Source of the DNA: Tubulanus polymorphus
Lineage: Eukaryota > Nemertea > Palaeonemertea > Tubulaniformes > Tubulanidae
Direction of reading: 5' to 3'
DNA: 64,000 nt
NCBI RefSeq assembly: GCF_964204645.1
Contig: NC_134031.1
Location: 19,899,307 to 19,963,306 of the forward strand
Part shown: positions 1 through 11,314 of the stretch, piece by piece
Numbering within the stretch: position 1 is the stretch's first letter
Layout: each line of letters opens with the position of its first letter
The notes under the pieces: generated by a model
Database searches by the model: none
Told to the model about the DNA's origin: nothing
Seen by the model: only the letters and a program-made list of their open reading frames with translations
Program-made: the position numbers and the translations under genes

Positions 1-168
1 TATTTCGAGAGTATAAATGGTCTAACCAGGTCTTATCAAAGCCAAGTGGCCCAGCCATGACTAAACTTTAGAAAGACTAGTCTTATTGGTAGATTGGCTA
101 TGGAAATGAATATGGTTTTGTACATAGGGTGTTAAGACTAGGGGCTAACTGGGCGTAGTGATACGTAC

Positions 169-3100
169 CTCTACGTGAACTAATGACTGAATCAGTTTCT
201 GTACATGTGTCACACGGTTCTGTATTGAGATCTCGAGTTACTGGATTCGCGCTGGAAGACAATGATCTATACTTATCAATTATAAAATCTCTTACACAAA
301 TTAAGTAAGTCACTAGATACAGCGGCCATTTCGCCAGAAGTTCATGAGGCGTGATTTTCAGACGTCATACGTTAGATTTTCATTGAGTTAACGAAATCCA
401 GCGCACACTGGCGACACCTGGTGGATTCCGGTAGAGTAATTGCAGCAGTAGCGTTAACCTATCAATGATAAGAGGGCTGGATGGTGGTAGGTGTGCAGAT
501 TAGGCGATGATTGTAAAACTTACTGAAATGAAGGCGGTCGACTATCACCAATACCACCAACACGCTCGGTAGGGATCTGTATATCTCCTACTGCTGTATC
601 TGTACATTGTGATTGTGTATCCGATGCACTGTTTTCAGCCGGTACCAACTACAAAACATAATCAATTGAACATTCATTTATTACAGTAAAATATAAGGAG
701 GCAGAGGATGAGGTGGGAGGAGGGGGATGAGGAGGGAGGAGGGGATGAAGAGGGAGGATACCCTCAATATCATTGAAGGGGTATATTTCATGAAAGGTAT
801 GCAGCATTAGGAGGGTGTCTCGTTTTTTAAGAGTATCAGAGTCTATAATAGAATTAACTCATAATACAATAATAAGTCTACACCTTTAAACCTAACTCAA
901 GTCACATTAGATCTGACCGGACAATTCAGAATCCACAACAAATCAGCGATTGTTTCAGTCACCGGTGATACTTATGGTCGTTCAGAATGAACAGTTGTAA
1001 GCGCAATCTAGGAACAGACACATATCATCGGGTCATAAGGGATCAGCAACAAGACGCCAATTTTTAAGTTGGGGAATTTTTGCGACACGAGATCCAACAA
1101 ACGAGTGTTGGCTGAATCGGCAACTCGACCTTACGATCGATCGGATCAGATCTCAGCGCAACCTGAGTTAAACATTATATCAGTCCAATCGCGAATCAGA
1201 GACTCAATGATGAGACGTATATGTCGTGTAAGATTGAATCACCGATAATCCAATCATATCTTATGAGACCCACGTTAGGCTTTAGATCGTGTTTATTTTC
1301 TCATACGAGATGTTTCAATTTAAAACCGATGCCATCTCGACGTGAAGTTTGTAAGTACGGCGAGCACTGACAACAGTATGAAGGTTAAGATGAGAACGGA
1401 TTTGCAGTATTTTCACCCCGAGTGCGTTCACAGTTTCACCTCATACTGTAAATCCCTGAAGATTACTGAAGTAGCTCAATCCTTCAATGATACGCGCTCA
1501 GTAAGCTGTGGTGGGTGGCAAACATATGCGTAATCCATTCACCTCTCAGGAACTGTGAGGGTGGAGGAAGGCCGACCGACCGGGGCTACCAGTACTTCCA
1601 ATATTCATCCGTTTAAAAACCATATAGCTGTCAGAATGATTATTTCTAAATATTTCCTTCGTAAAAATGAGTTTGGGAAAATTTAGATTGGGTTTTGTAG
1701 TGTACTCCCTCTATATCAACCGGGCAGATCCAAAAATTGATGACAAACAGCGGCGAAAGCAGGGTACCTAACATGCCTCACGTGAGGCACTTCAAGAATC
1801 TGCGATATAAAATAAAGGTAAAATTGAATCACATTATTTTCTGCAAATGGACATAATATAGCATCTGTTAGGTCCCTGAAACTTTTGGGCCCTGACGAAA
1901 TCCACATAGACTCAAATCCAGCAGTTTACAGAGCAGTAATACAGAGTGGGGGGATGGATTATTAGAATATTACAGTAGTGTAATAGTTGAGAGCTGATGG
2001 TTTACAGCAGTATCTGCACCTGACTGTGAGATGTGTAACTCACTCACAGGTTCACACACTGCCCAGCAGGTGATCTCCCACCCGCCTGCCAGTGCCTGCT
2101 CTACCTCTATACAATCTCAGTGTACTATTACCCGCACCATACACTGCCAATATTAGACAGAGATTCGTACCATTTGCAGTCTTTGATTTTCGATACTTTT
2201 TTCACGGCCAATTGTCTAGCTACTCACTGAATGAGATATGAGTTAAAACAGATACTCAGCCTACTGTACTAGCACCACAAGAAAAAAATCTTTATAATTC
2301 CGAAAATTTATATAGCTTTTTCATAGCTTCAATCAGAAAATGTAAAATTTCATAGAATATATCCAAGCCTCTTGAAAAGAAATTATCATTATTTTCCATA
2401 ACATTTTCAGGATTTTCAGGACTAGTAAAAACCCTACCATTGTTTCAACAAAATGCCAACATTGCCAACATTAAATAAACAACTTTCTGTAGGGCTAATT
2501 TACCCATTCACAGAATATTAAAGTCAACAAATACATTCCCATACCTACATTTCATGAATGGACGAAAAATCTGTTGATATGAACTCAAAATCCTTTTTGC
2601 ATTAGTACAAAACGTTTCTGACATAATGATTGACAGCTACCCGGCCACAACATTCTCTGGTACAACTTGTATAGGGTGCCACATGATTTATACTAACTGG
2701 CATTGAAGGCATTTCAGTGCATAGTACTGTCTTATTTATCTTAAGAAAAGGAGTTGAATAATATCTATTTATCTGCGCTTTTTTACTATTTCGCGAATGC
2801 ACTAAATTCCATATAGGCTAAAATAATGTACGCCAGACTATGTAGGCACTGATGACACATTTATCCTGAGAAAATTGTGGTCAAACACCATGATAGAATT
2901 TTCTCAGCAATTTCACTGAGCTTGTTAACAAATTACTTTTCTGTATGGTGATACAGAAGCGGAAATAAATATTGCACCCCTAATTCAATCACAAAAGGCC
3001 CGTCTTGAATCACCCGCAAAACCATTACATTGAACAGTCTATGTTTGGTATCGAATGGCTAACTATCCACTGAGCCATGAAGGCAAACCGAGTCAACCGA

Positions 3101-4366
3101 CAAAATGTAAACAAACTATAAAGTTCACAAGTGCAACTGTACCACTGACTGTGAGAGTTTCTTAGATGAAAGGGTTTCATTTCAATGAAAAACACTGAAA
3201 AGTTTCACGGGTGTAGATTCTCTGAGAATAGTTCTAATCATTTATTCTCACTCACTGGTCATAGGTCTATCAGAGACCAAAGGTTCATAGGCTATGTCAA
3301 TGTCAAACACAAGACTATATAGATTTAGCCAGACCTGAGCCCAGTTGCACAATCATGATTGAAGTCCAAAAGTAGTCTCAAATCTTATGACTGGTCTAAC
3401 GTTTTTAGATTAGCTGTAGAACTGGTCTTAGACTGGTTTTGATTCTGAGCGATGACAGTGTTACCTGGGTTAGACTTATCTGAGATGGGATAAACCAAAA
3501 ATACTAAATATTTAGTATAATACGGCTTTTGGCTAGACCCAGCTATGAGATAGGCCTAGCTGCAGTAGGATAGGCCTAGCTGTAGATAGTATGGATAGAC
3601 ATGTAGAAATGTTTTTTAAATTGTTTTTACACTTACCCAAGACACAACTCTTCCATTGAAACATGGTAGTTTAGTATCATCATCTATTATTTCCTCTTTA
3701 ACCACCCTGAAATTATACAAACACCAATTAGATTCACAGCGAAAGCCTCGAATAAATAAGTCCACGTTCTTCAGCTTGTCACTATAGCTGTATTGAATGT
3801 CAGTAGGACCAGCCTCTACTGGATGACCTCTGACTGTCAGGACCACAGCCACGCGCGCGCCTCTAGTCATCCTCAGCAGTAAGCGCACCAAACTGTTGTG
3901 GGGTCACGTTTTTGTTTGTCAGTCAAAGATGAGAGAGGAACCCTTGCGAAAATCTTGGTCCCGTTAGTGCCGACCAACAAACTCAACTTCTACCTGACCT
4001 GCGACTACCCAACGCAGCACGTCTCCGAGTGTGGGCGGCACGAACCGCGGGCACAGATCAGGATCAGGGTCAGGACAGACGAGAGAACCTACCGTCTCTG
4101 GACCTCACATATACTCAAACAAAGTTTGGTGCCCACTAGTTTATCTACAACTTCCCCTAAACAATGATTAATCAGTTTCTGTCAGATTCAGCTATTATCA
4201 CTTACCCGAAATCATCATCCATCGATTTGAAGAAAAATTTATAATTCGGTCGATTGAGAGCATTCTTAAAATCGCCCAACGTAACCCGGTCCGCGGGAAT
4301 AGGCAGTTTAATCAGGTACGGAGTGTCCTCGTCATCTATGTGGTAGATGATTTTCGTCTCCTCCAT
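169..4366 (-). CDS. dvl: Dishevelled (Wnt signalling scaffold), N-terminal half, runs off left edge
   Basis: Four coding exons on the minus strand join in phase: 4206-4366, 3637-3706, 524-648, 169-251, giving about 146 residues. Exons 1-2 encode a full DIX domain: start METs-Glu-Glu-Thr-Lys, then [37 protein letters not shown]. Exon 3 encodes the conserved [11 protein letters not shown] linker and exon 4 the acidic [11 protein letters not shown] segment seen before the PDZ domain in dishevelled proteins. Donors are GTAAGT, GTAAGT, GTAAGT and GTACGT. The start at 4366 is the first ATG in frame; the frame is open upstream but only through a GTG. Known family role: DIX-driven polymerisation under Frizzled/LRP6 recruits Axin, in the cytoplasm and at the membrane. 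PDZ and DEP exons are outside the window. Identification is firm; the exon 4 acceptor was chosen by phase and similarity. Confidence 0.93.
649..3636 (-). other. Dishevelled intron 2
   Basis: Gap of about 3 kb between DIX exon 2 and the linker exon. It holds a purine-rich tract (696-759), a short tandem built on ATAGGCCTAGCTG (about 3548-3590) and AT-rich unique sequence. The short open frames inside show no recognisable product. Confidence 0.7.
696..759 (+). repeat. GA-rich purine tract in dishevelled intron
   Basis: Almost pure purine run of GGAGG, GATGAGG and GGGGGATG blocks. Several GG/GGG runs sit within 64 bases. It lies about 50 bases upstream (in transcription order) of dishevelled exon 3. 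Simple repeat; could form a purine triplex or a weak G-quadruplex. Confidence 0.7.
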
Positions 4367-7300
4367 GACGGAGGGTGAAGATACGGACCCGAAATGATCA
4401 GATTTATAGATAATACAGGCCTCACTTGTCACAAAATGGCGACCGACTATTTTTGCTCTGTCGGATATTGGGAATAATGAAGAGAAACGACGGTCAGTTC
4501 GAAAACGAGCATCCGCCGGTACATAATTCACTTGAATTCTTTAAATTCACTCAATTCTAGGAGAAATAGCTACAATTCACTATATATCCTCGTAAATATT
4601 AATTTTTACAATTTTAGCGATAATATCCGTGAAATGCTACTTTTCAGAATTCGAGAATTAATCCCTGACGCTTCTCATAAGTCGGGCTGTTTAAACAGTG
4701 TTCATGCCCCACCAACTGAGCCATCCATTTAATTAAAGAAACTTTTAGAAAATTGGCTTACGAAAATTGCCAATAGTTCAAAATGTTTCTATTTCGAATT
4801 TATTATCTTGGAAAATATGCAAAGTTAGTTTTAAAAATGACTTCGGGTGTTTCAAGTTTCTTTTTGACCGCATACAAGGGAAAGCGCTTCGTCTCAAGAA
4901 CAGCCACACTTGCCAGTGCATGCTTTACTTCCCTCCCAGTCTTAGACTGGTTGCCTGCCAAATTCTGCAGAGAGCGCAACCAGTCTATGCGCATTCAGCG
5001 AGGAGTGCTCCTACAATGTCACAACTCTATGCCTTTAAAGATCAAGCTGCTTCGTTTCAAGAAAAGCCTGGTGGGGCTGACATTGATCGGGCCATTAAAC
5101 TGCCAGTGAGCCTTAAAACAAAGCATCAGCATTGACGATTAAGCGAGAAAAAAATAGTTCTGTCACATCTTGACCGTGTAGTGCTGCCCCAATGTATAAC
5201 GATAGCGGGACAAACATGAACTAACATAATACTCACTTGCCAGACTCTTGACCGGCTATAGTGGACAAACTATTTACCGTCTTGCGGGCCGGAAAATTCC
5301 CCGATCCCTAAAACTACTCTACTGGTATTTTGGATTTCTTATTTAGTGAGTGAGAGGGCGACGAATATTTGTATTCTCATAGATTTTTCTCACCAAGATG
5401 GAAGGAAAAGTTTTTCACTCAAAAAATGTTAGTGCAGCGTTTCCATGTGATAAGTCCGCTCTGTAATGCTCTGTATATTGAATATAAACTGCTACATAAG
5501 ATCCATATTGAACTAGAAATAGAAGTGACCTGTACTAATAGTTTATTAGTCCAAAAGAATGTATAACCATATTAGCCCTTCAAAAATGATATACGTTATT
5601 CAGAAACACGATGAAAGGATAAAACATTGGCATCTTTCAAAATATCCTAGTGGTATATCAAAAAAATCAGGATCACTGAAATTTAATTTTCAATACAGGT
5701 TTCTTGACAGACATCAAACTCAATTTTTCTTCCATTTCCAAATCATATTCTACGCGATTGTGAATTGTTCGTTAAATGCTGATCATTTTCTCGAGTAGAG
5801 AAAAAAAGATTGTCTTTGTTATTATTTCTTCGAAATTCAAAAGATTTTCCCTCGCTATGAAAGAAAAAATTTCAAATTTCGAGTTGACGGTATTTTCTAA
5901 GAGCGAAGCGAGATTGGTGCCAATGATATATTTCAACAAGTGAATTAAAAGAGCAATACTGAAGCCATATAAACTCTAAAACTACGAAGAAAATTAAAAT
6001 TAGGCAATACAAAAGCCATGATTTCTTTTCCAATACAAATTATGAATTTGTGCTACAAATATTTCTACAAACTAATCTATAAAATACAATACGAGTATAT
6101 GCAGATATTTGATCATTTTGCTCAGTGGTATGTCAACATCAATTGATTGATTATTAATGTTCGATTCAAACTTTATTCTTAAATGATGTAGCTATATGAA
6201 TTTAATCAGGACCCTAAAGTAACCTGGACATAGTTCCACAGTTGTAAGTTGTTTCAAACTTAGAATCAAATTTCAAAACAGAAATGTAGAGCAGGCTCTA
6301 GAGTTGTAGAAATAATATTCAAGTAGCTATAAGTACAAAGCAGTTCACAGAAAACAGTAACCCTTCACTCACTTCAATGGCCACTTCAGGTGGAAGTTTA
6401 CTGAATCTTCAAATCAAATGAGATTCTACTTTGCAATAATCGAATGAGAAGAGATAAAATGCTACAACTACAGAAAATACTAAACTAACAATATACATGA
6501 TTGAATATATGGGTAAATAATATGTAAAATATTGTAATGAGAGTAACATAATATGCTGATCATAGGATCCGTGTTAAACTGACCTCATTATAATATAAAT
6601 CTCTTTTTAATACGAGGGCTTTGTTACCGCACTGCAGCTTACAATGTCAAATATACAGTGTAAAAACAGTGTAACCAGTACAATGTACATTATAAGTGTA
6701 GCACCAATTTATAAAAACATCTCATATAAGAGTCTGGGCTTCGTTTATCACCATAAAAACATGGAAATTCCAAAAGAGCGCAGTCCCTTATAGATTGAGT
6801 ATATTGAAGACAACTGGATCAAAAAGACAGTTATTCCTAATTAAAATCAACCAGAAGACAAGAATTCTTTTTTTCCACAGCCAGATTGACTCTTAAGACG
6901 TCCTGTAGGCCGTCGAAGTTTCGAAATATACTTTTCAGCTCAGAATATAAGACAAAACACCCGTTTTAAAAATATTGCATACTGACCAAACAAAGCTTCT
7001 TAAAAATGCGTAATTCTATGTACAAATACAAAATACTGGCAGCTGACCTAAAAATAGGACTGACTGATGGTAAAAAATCTTCATGAAAACCACTCTGATC
7101 AAAAATACATCTTAAAACAAAGACTTCCGTTTGACTCAGAAGTTAAATTTTACATTGATAATCAATAATTTGACTTCAAAGTCAAATACAATTCATAGTT
7201 TTAAATGTGACGATGTTGTCAAGTTCAAAATCTTGCAAAAAATAAATATTTACAGCGCAAGAAGTCAAATATTTAAGGCCAAGAGTCCAAAAATTACTGG

Positions 7301-7581
7301 AGAAATATAACATCAACTCAACTCACCTCTAAACATGCAATATCGTTAATGTTATATGTCATCAGTTGAGGAGCACAGAAAATCTTGGATAAAATACAGA
7401 ATTGTCAGAAGCCGCCGTTTTGAATTTGTGAAATCGACCGATTTTTTTCTTGTAATTCCCTCTATTGTGACTGTACAACAAGATTGTGCAACTTGTCCAG
7501 CAACCGTACAAACATTTATATTTTTCAAAGATTATTCTATACAAACTCTAGTTATATATCTCTCTATATGTGTATATGTGT
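4367..7581. other. Intergenic region between dishevelled 5' end and laminin gamma 3' end
   Basis: Both neighbours are on the minus strand, so this holds the laminin gamma 3' UTR (right part) and the dishevelled promoter and 5' UTR (left part). A stretch at 4767-5135 is open in two plus-strand frames (122 and 108 codons). It has an internal imperfect repeat around GCTTCGTNTCAAGAA and no recognisable product, so I treat it as non-coding or an old repeat. Between 5150 and 7350 I see only AT-rich sequence. Confidence 0.6.
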
Positions 7582-10500
7582 CTACGGTACTTCTATATTG
7601 GTAGTTTTGAAGCAACCATCGGGTAATGAATTTTTAATGGCTTCCACGTTCGCGACGTCCTTGCGTAACTGTTCCAGATCGTCGAGATACCGATCGATCC
7701 AATGTTGTTGTTCGTTTTGTCCGGCGACTAATTGATCGTATCTCTGTCCGAATTCGGTCTTACGTAATGCATTCTCTGCATCGGCGAGTTTCTTCTCCAA
7801 GTTTTCCAATCTTTCCGTGTCGACCATTTCGAGTTGTTCTACATAAACAAAATGATGAAGTGAACATATTTGTTGGAAAGATTTTGGCAAAGTTCACCAT
7901 GAATACTGATGTAACTGATGATTAACCCTTAAACTGCCGGCAGTTTTATTGTTAAGTCCTGTGTGCCAGATGATTTGCGTGTTGATGAAATTGTCTCATC
8001 ATAGAAATGTGAACTGAAGGGAAGGCAAACTCCTCAAAAATCTACTAGGCAGCACTAGTAACCTTGTGTTTTGTTCAGCACCCTAATCAGTTGCGATAAA
8101 CAAAACACAAGATTTCAAGTAGTGCCTAGTGAATTTTTGAGGAATCAGCCTTCTCTTCAGTTTACATTTCTATGGTTTCATCAAAAATTTCTTACCTAAA
8201 TCATCTAAAATTTTGTTCACTGTATTCAACGCTTTCTTCACTTTCTTCGAAGAATCGGTAGCACTGTTTTTAGCTTCATCCGCTTTTAGCAATGCCTGAA
8301 TAAATAATTCCTTATATGAGGAAATGTACGATGAGGGTGGGTGATAACTACCGACCGGCAAGTCGGATCAATCATCGCTAACCTGTCTGATAATCTTTTC
8401 ATCATCGTCCGCTTGAATCTCCATTTCTCCGAGACGCTGGCGAGCTTTGTCGACATCCGTAGACAACTTGGTCGCTTTGTCCTTCTGTTTTTGAGCGCGT
8501 TCTTTCGCATCTCCGGCGTTCGTTTGGATTTTTCCCGCTTCCTAAAAAGCGAAACATTTTCACGATACAAAAGTCGAGGAAAAAAGAACGTTTCACGAAG
8601 TTTTGAATAATGTCTTATCATTATCATTGTTATTACTAATTAATTTACCTGTGAAGCCATCTCTGCTAATTTCTGCGCTTCTTTCGCGATATCTCTGGCT
8701 TCATTAGCGTCGGATTCAGCGCCTTTCAGAGCGTCTTGCGCTTCCACAGTTTTCTGCTCGGCTAGCGCGATCTGTCTCTCAATCGCCGGTATTTCTTTCA
8801 ACGCTTCCTCAGCTTTAGCTTTGCTCTGTTGAACTTTTTGATCAAATTCTACACAAACAAACACATATTTACATTCATTCATAGTCTAATAAAATACTTA
8901 GATCTATGCCGTCTGTAGATAAATAAAATAGGCGCCACAATAAAATTTCAAAGTGCTGCTTGTTTTTTATCCTTCTCGACCCTATCTCCCTTTGCATATA
9001 TTTCGCTTAAATTAACACAGGCAAAGATTCCTCCACATTGCAGCCGAGCTTCGACAAATCGAAAGTCTTTTTCATGACATTCTTTGCCAATGATCTTAAG
9101 CCCACTAAGATGAAAAGAGGTTCCACAATGGAATTTTATGCGATCAATATTTATTACAATCAACTTTCAAAATTTTACCACTTGAAAGTTTTATTGTGGA
9201 ACTTTCTGTCAGGCATATGTATCAAATTGTAATATATTCATTTCTGCAGTCAAAAATTTGTTTGAGGCCCTCCTCTTTGAGTAATTCTAGCCTATCTACT
9301 GGTTCCTGGTACATCCATTCATCTATAAATCATGAAAAATTCTCATAATTATTGCTTGCTGTAAACGAACCTCGTAGCGTTTTAAGCGTTTGATTCGCGT
9401 CTTTCAAAGTTTTTTCACCGAGATCGACGGCATCTCGAGCCGTAGCACGAGCGATATCCGCATCTGCCAGTAATTCATCAGCGATCTATAACGAAATATA
9501 CATCACTCAAAACGATGACGAGTTTGCAGCGCTGCATGAGAAATCGAATCACCCGAGAATATCCGACCCCCTGATTCATTCGGACATCAGAATTACCTGT
9601 TGTTGAAGACGACCTTTATCTAAAAGATCTCGAGCATCTACCATCTGAGTAGAAACGTCCTTCAGCAAATCTTCATTCTGTTCCATCAGTTTATCGGATG
9701 CCGTTTGGATTTGTTTTGCCTGGAAATGAGTTAAACAACGTGCCGATAAAGTGTTCAAGTTTACTTCTAATACTTTTGCCGATTATTATCTAAAATACCT
9801 CTTCCTCAATAGCCTTCGACTCCTCGATGAGATTTTCAGGGTCGACCTCGGGTAAAGTGAGTGAATTGGCTTTAGTATACGTGTCGACTGTATCTTTTAA
9901 AGTATCCGATGCTTTCTTCTTCGCCTGTTCAGCCGTTTGTAGAGTGTGATTATAAAGAGACTCCGCTCCAGTGACGCTATAATACAAATATCAACTAATA
10001 CAGTACAAATCAGAGAAGTCGTCACATTACTCTCATGTTGTCACTATTTTTGATTGTGTATCTGCAGTTCATTTCACTTAATGTTGGTCATCAAGTGGAT
10101 AAGTCATCAACGATTGGCCTAGGTATGACAACTTACAGCAAGTTACACTTAAGTACCAATGTATGGGTGTCACTGACGACTGTGGATATTGGCCACTTAA
10201 TATGTTCCATAAATACTTAAGAAATACAATACATAAACACGGCTTGTTGAAATAGCCGTCGTCTTCATGGCGCTACTTACTTTTTCCTTAGTTCTTCTAG
10301 TTTATCAGCACTAGTCATCGGACTCTGCATGGCTTCACGCGCTATTCTATAAGCCTCATTCGACGTATTTACCGCTTCTTTCGCGACATTCTCGATGCTT
10401 TCCGAATCGGATTTTTGTCTGAAAAATAATCAAACATCCAATGATCATTCATCAAGTGTATCGAAATAAATGAACTTATCTTGCTCTTCCAATATCAGTT

Positions 10501-11314
10501 TCTCAGGTCCAGTCACTCGAATTTTTCAAAACCCAATAAATCTTAGTGCCTTTAAAGTATATTATCTCTTACAGTAATATTATAACTCACAATTTAGCAC
10601 ATCTTTTTTTCTCTAGGCAAATTTCCATGCTCCAAAGAATACTCGCAAATGTGAGTGTAAGAGTATCTGTATGAATGAATGAATAAGATAATTTTGTACT
10701 CACTGTTCAGATGTCTCGCGAGCTATTTTAGCGATCTCTGTCATTCTTATCGACTGTTGACCGAGTTTTTTTTGGGCCTCTTTCGCTTTACGTAGAGCAT
10801 CTTTTCCATCTTTTTCGATGTAGTTTTCCGCGTCTTCTAATATTTTTTCCGTACGATCTAGAGTCAATTTCGCGTTCATGATATCGTCCATACTGACTTT
10901 AGCGTTACCTCCCGTTTCTCCGGACTTCTTCGTGATGGAATTCGTTTTTTCTTGTATCTCTTTCACGGCCTTTTTCACCTCCTCGAGTTGTTCAGCCATC
11001 GGACCATCGATACCTTAAAAATAACATTGAACAATTAACAAAATAAACACTCATTCGTTTACTAAGTAAATCAGTAGTTTGAATCGCAAAAGATCGAAAG
11101 TTTAATTCGATCATATCATTACCTATAGCCTTTCTAGCGTCTTCTAAGAGTTGATCGACGAGGAGCGCGACTTGATCGAGTCGATACTTGAAATCAGTAT
11201 CGTTCACAGCCGTCGGATTCGAGCCTATATTCGCTATGAGATCTCGAAGTTCGTACAGTTTTACGCGATGGCGATCGACGCGATCTTTAATCAATGTGTA
11301 ACATGCAGGACATC
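7582..11314 (-). other. LAMC1: Laminin gamma exons 17-26: coiled coil and C-terminal tail
   Basis: Exons 11123-11314, 10704-11013, 10281-10418, 9799-9976, 9597-9719, 9371-9485, 8649-8848, 8383-8541, 8196-8295, 7582-7838 (about residues 1055-1644). The block opens with GCPACY, whose two Cys usually link the three chains at the start of the coiled coil. Ala/Glu/Lys/Gln-rich heptads follow to the end. The tail [14 protein letters not shown] keeps the single Cys that bonds to the beta chain, and a Glu third from the C-terminus. In vertebrate gamma-1 that Glu is needed for integrin binding. Confidence 0.94.

Noticed and set aside
4367-4531. N-terminal extension of dishevelled
   Set aside because: The upstream in-frame start is GTG, not ATG; the family start matches the ATG at 4366.
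4767-5135. Two overlapping 122- and 108-codon plus-strand frames
   Set aside because: Two frames open at once in a sequence with an internal repeat; lies in the dishevelled upstream region; no product recognised.
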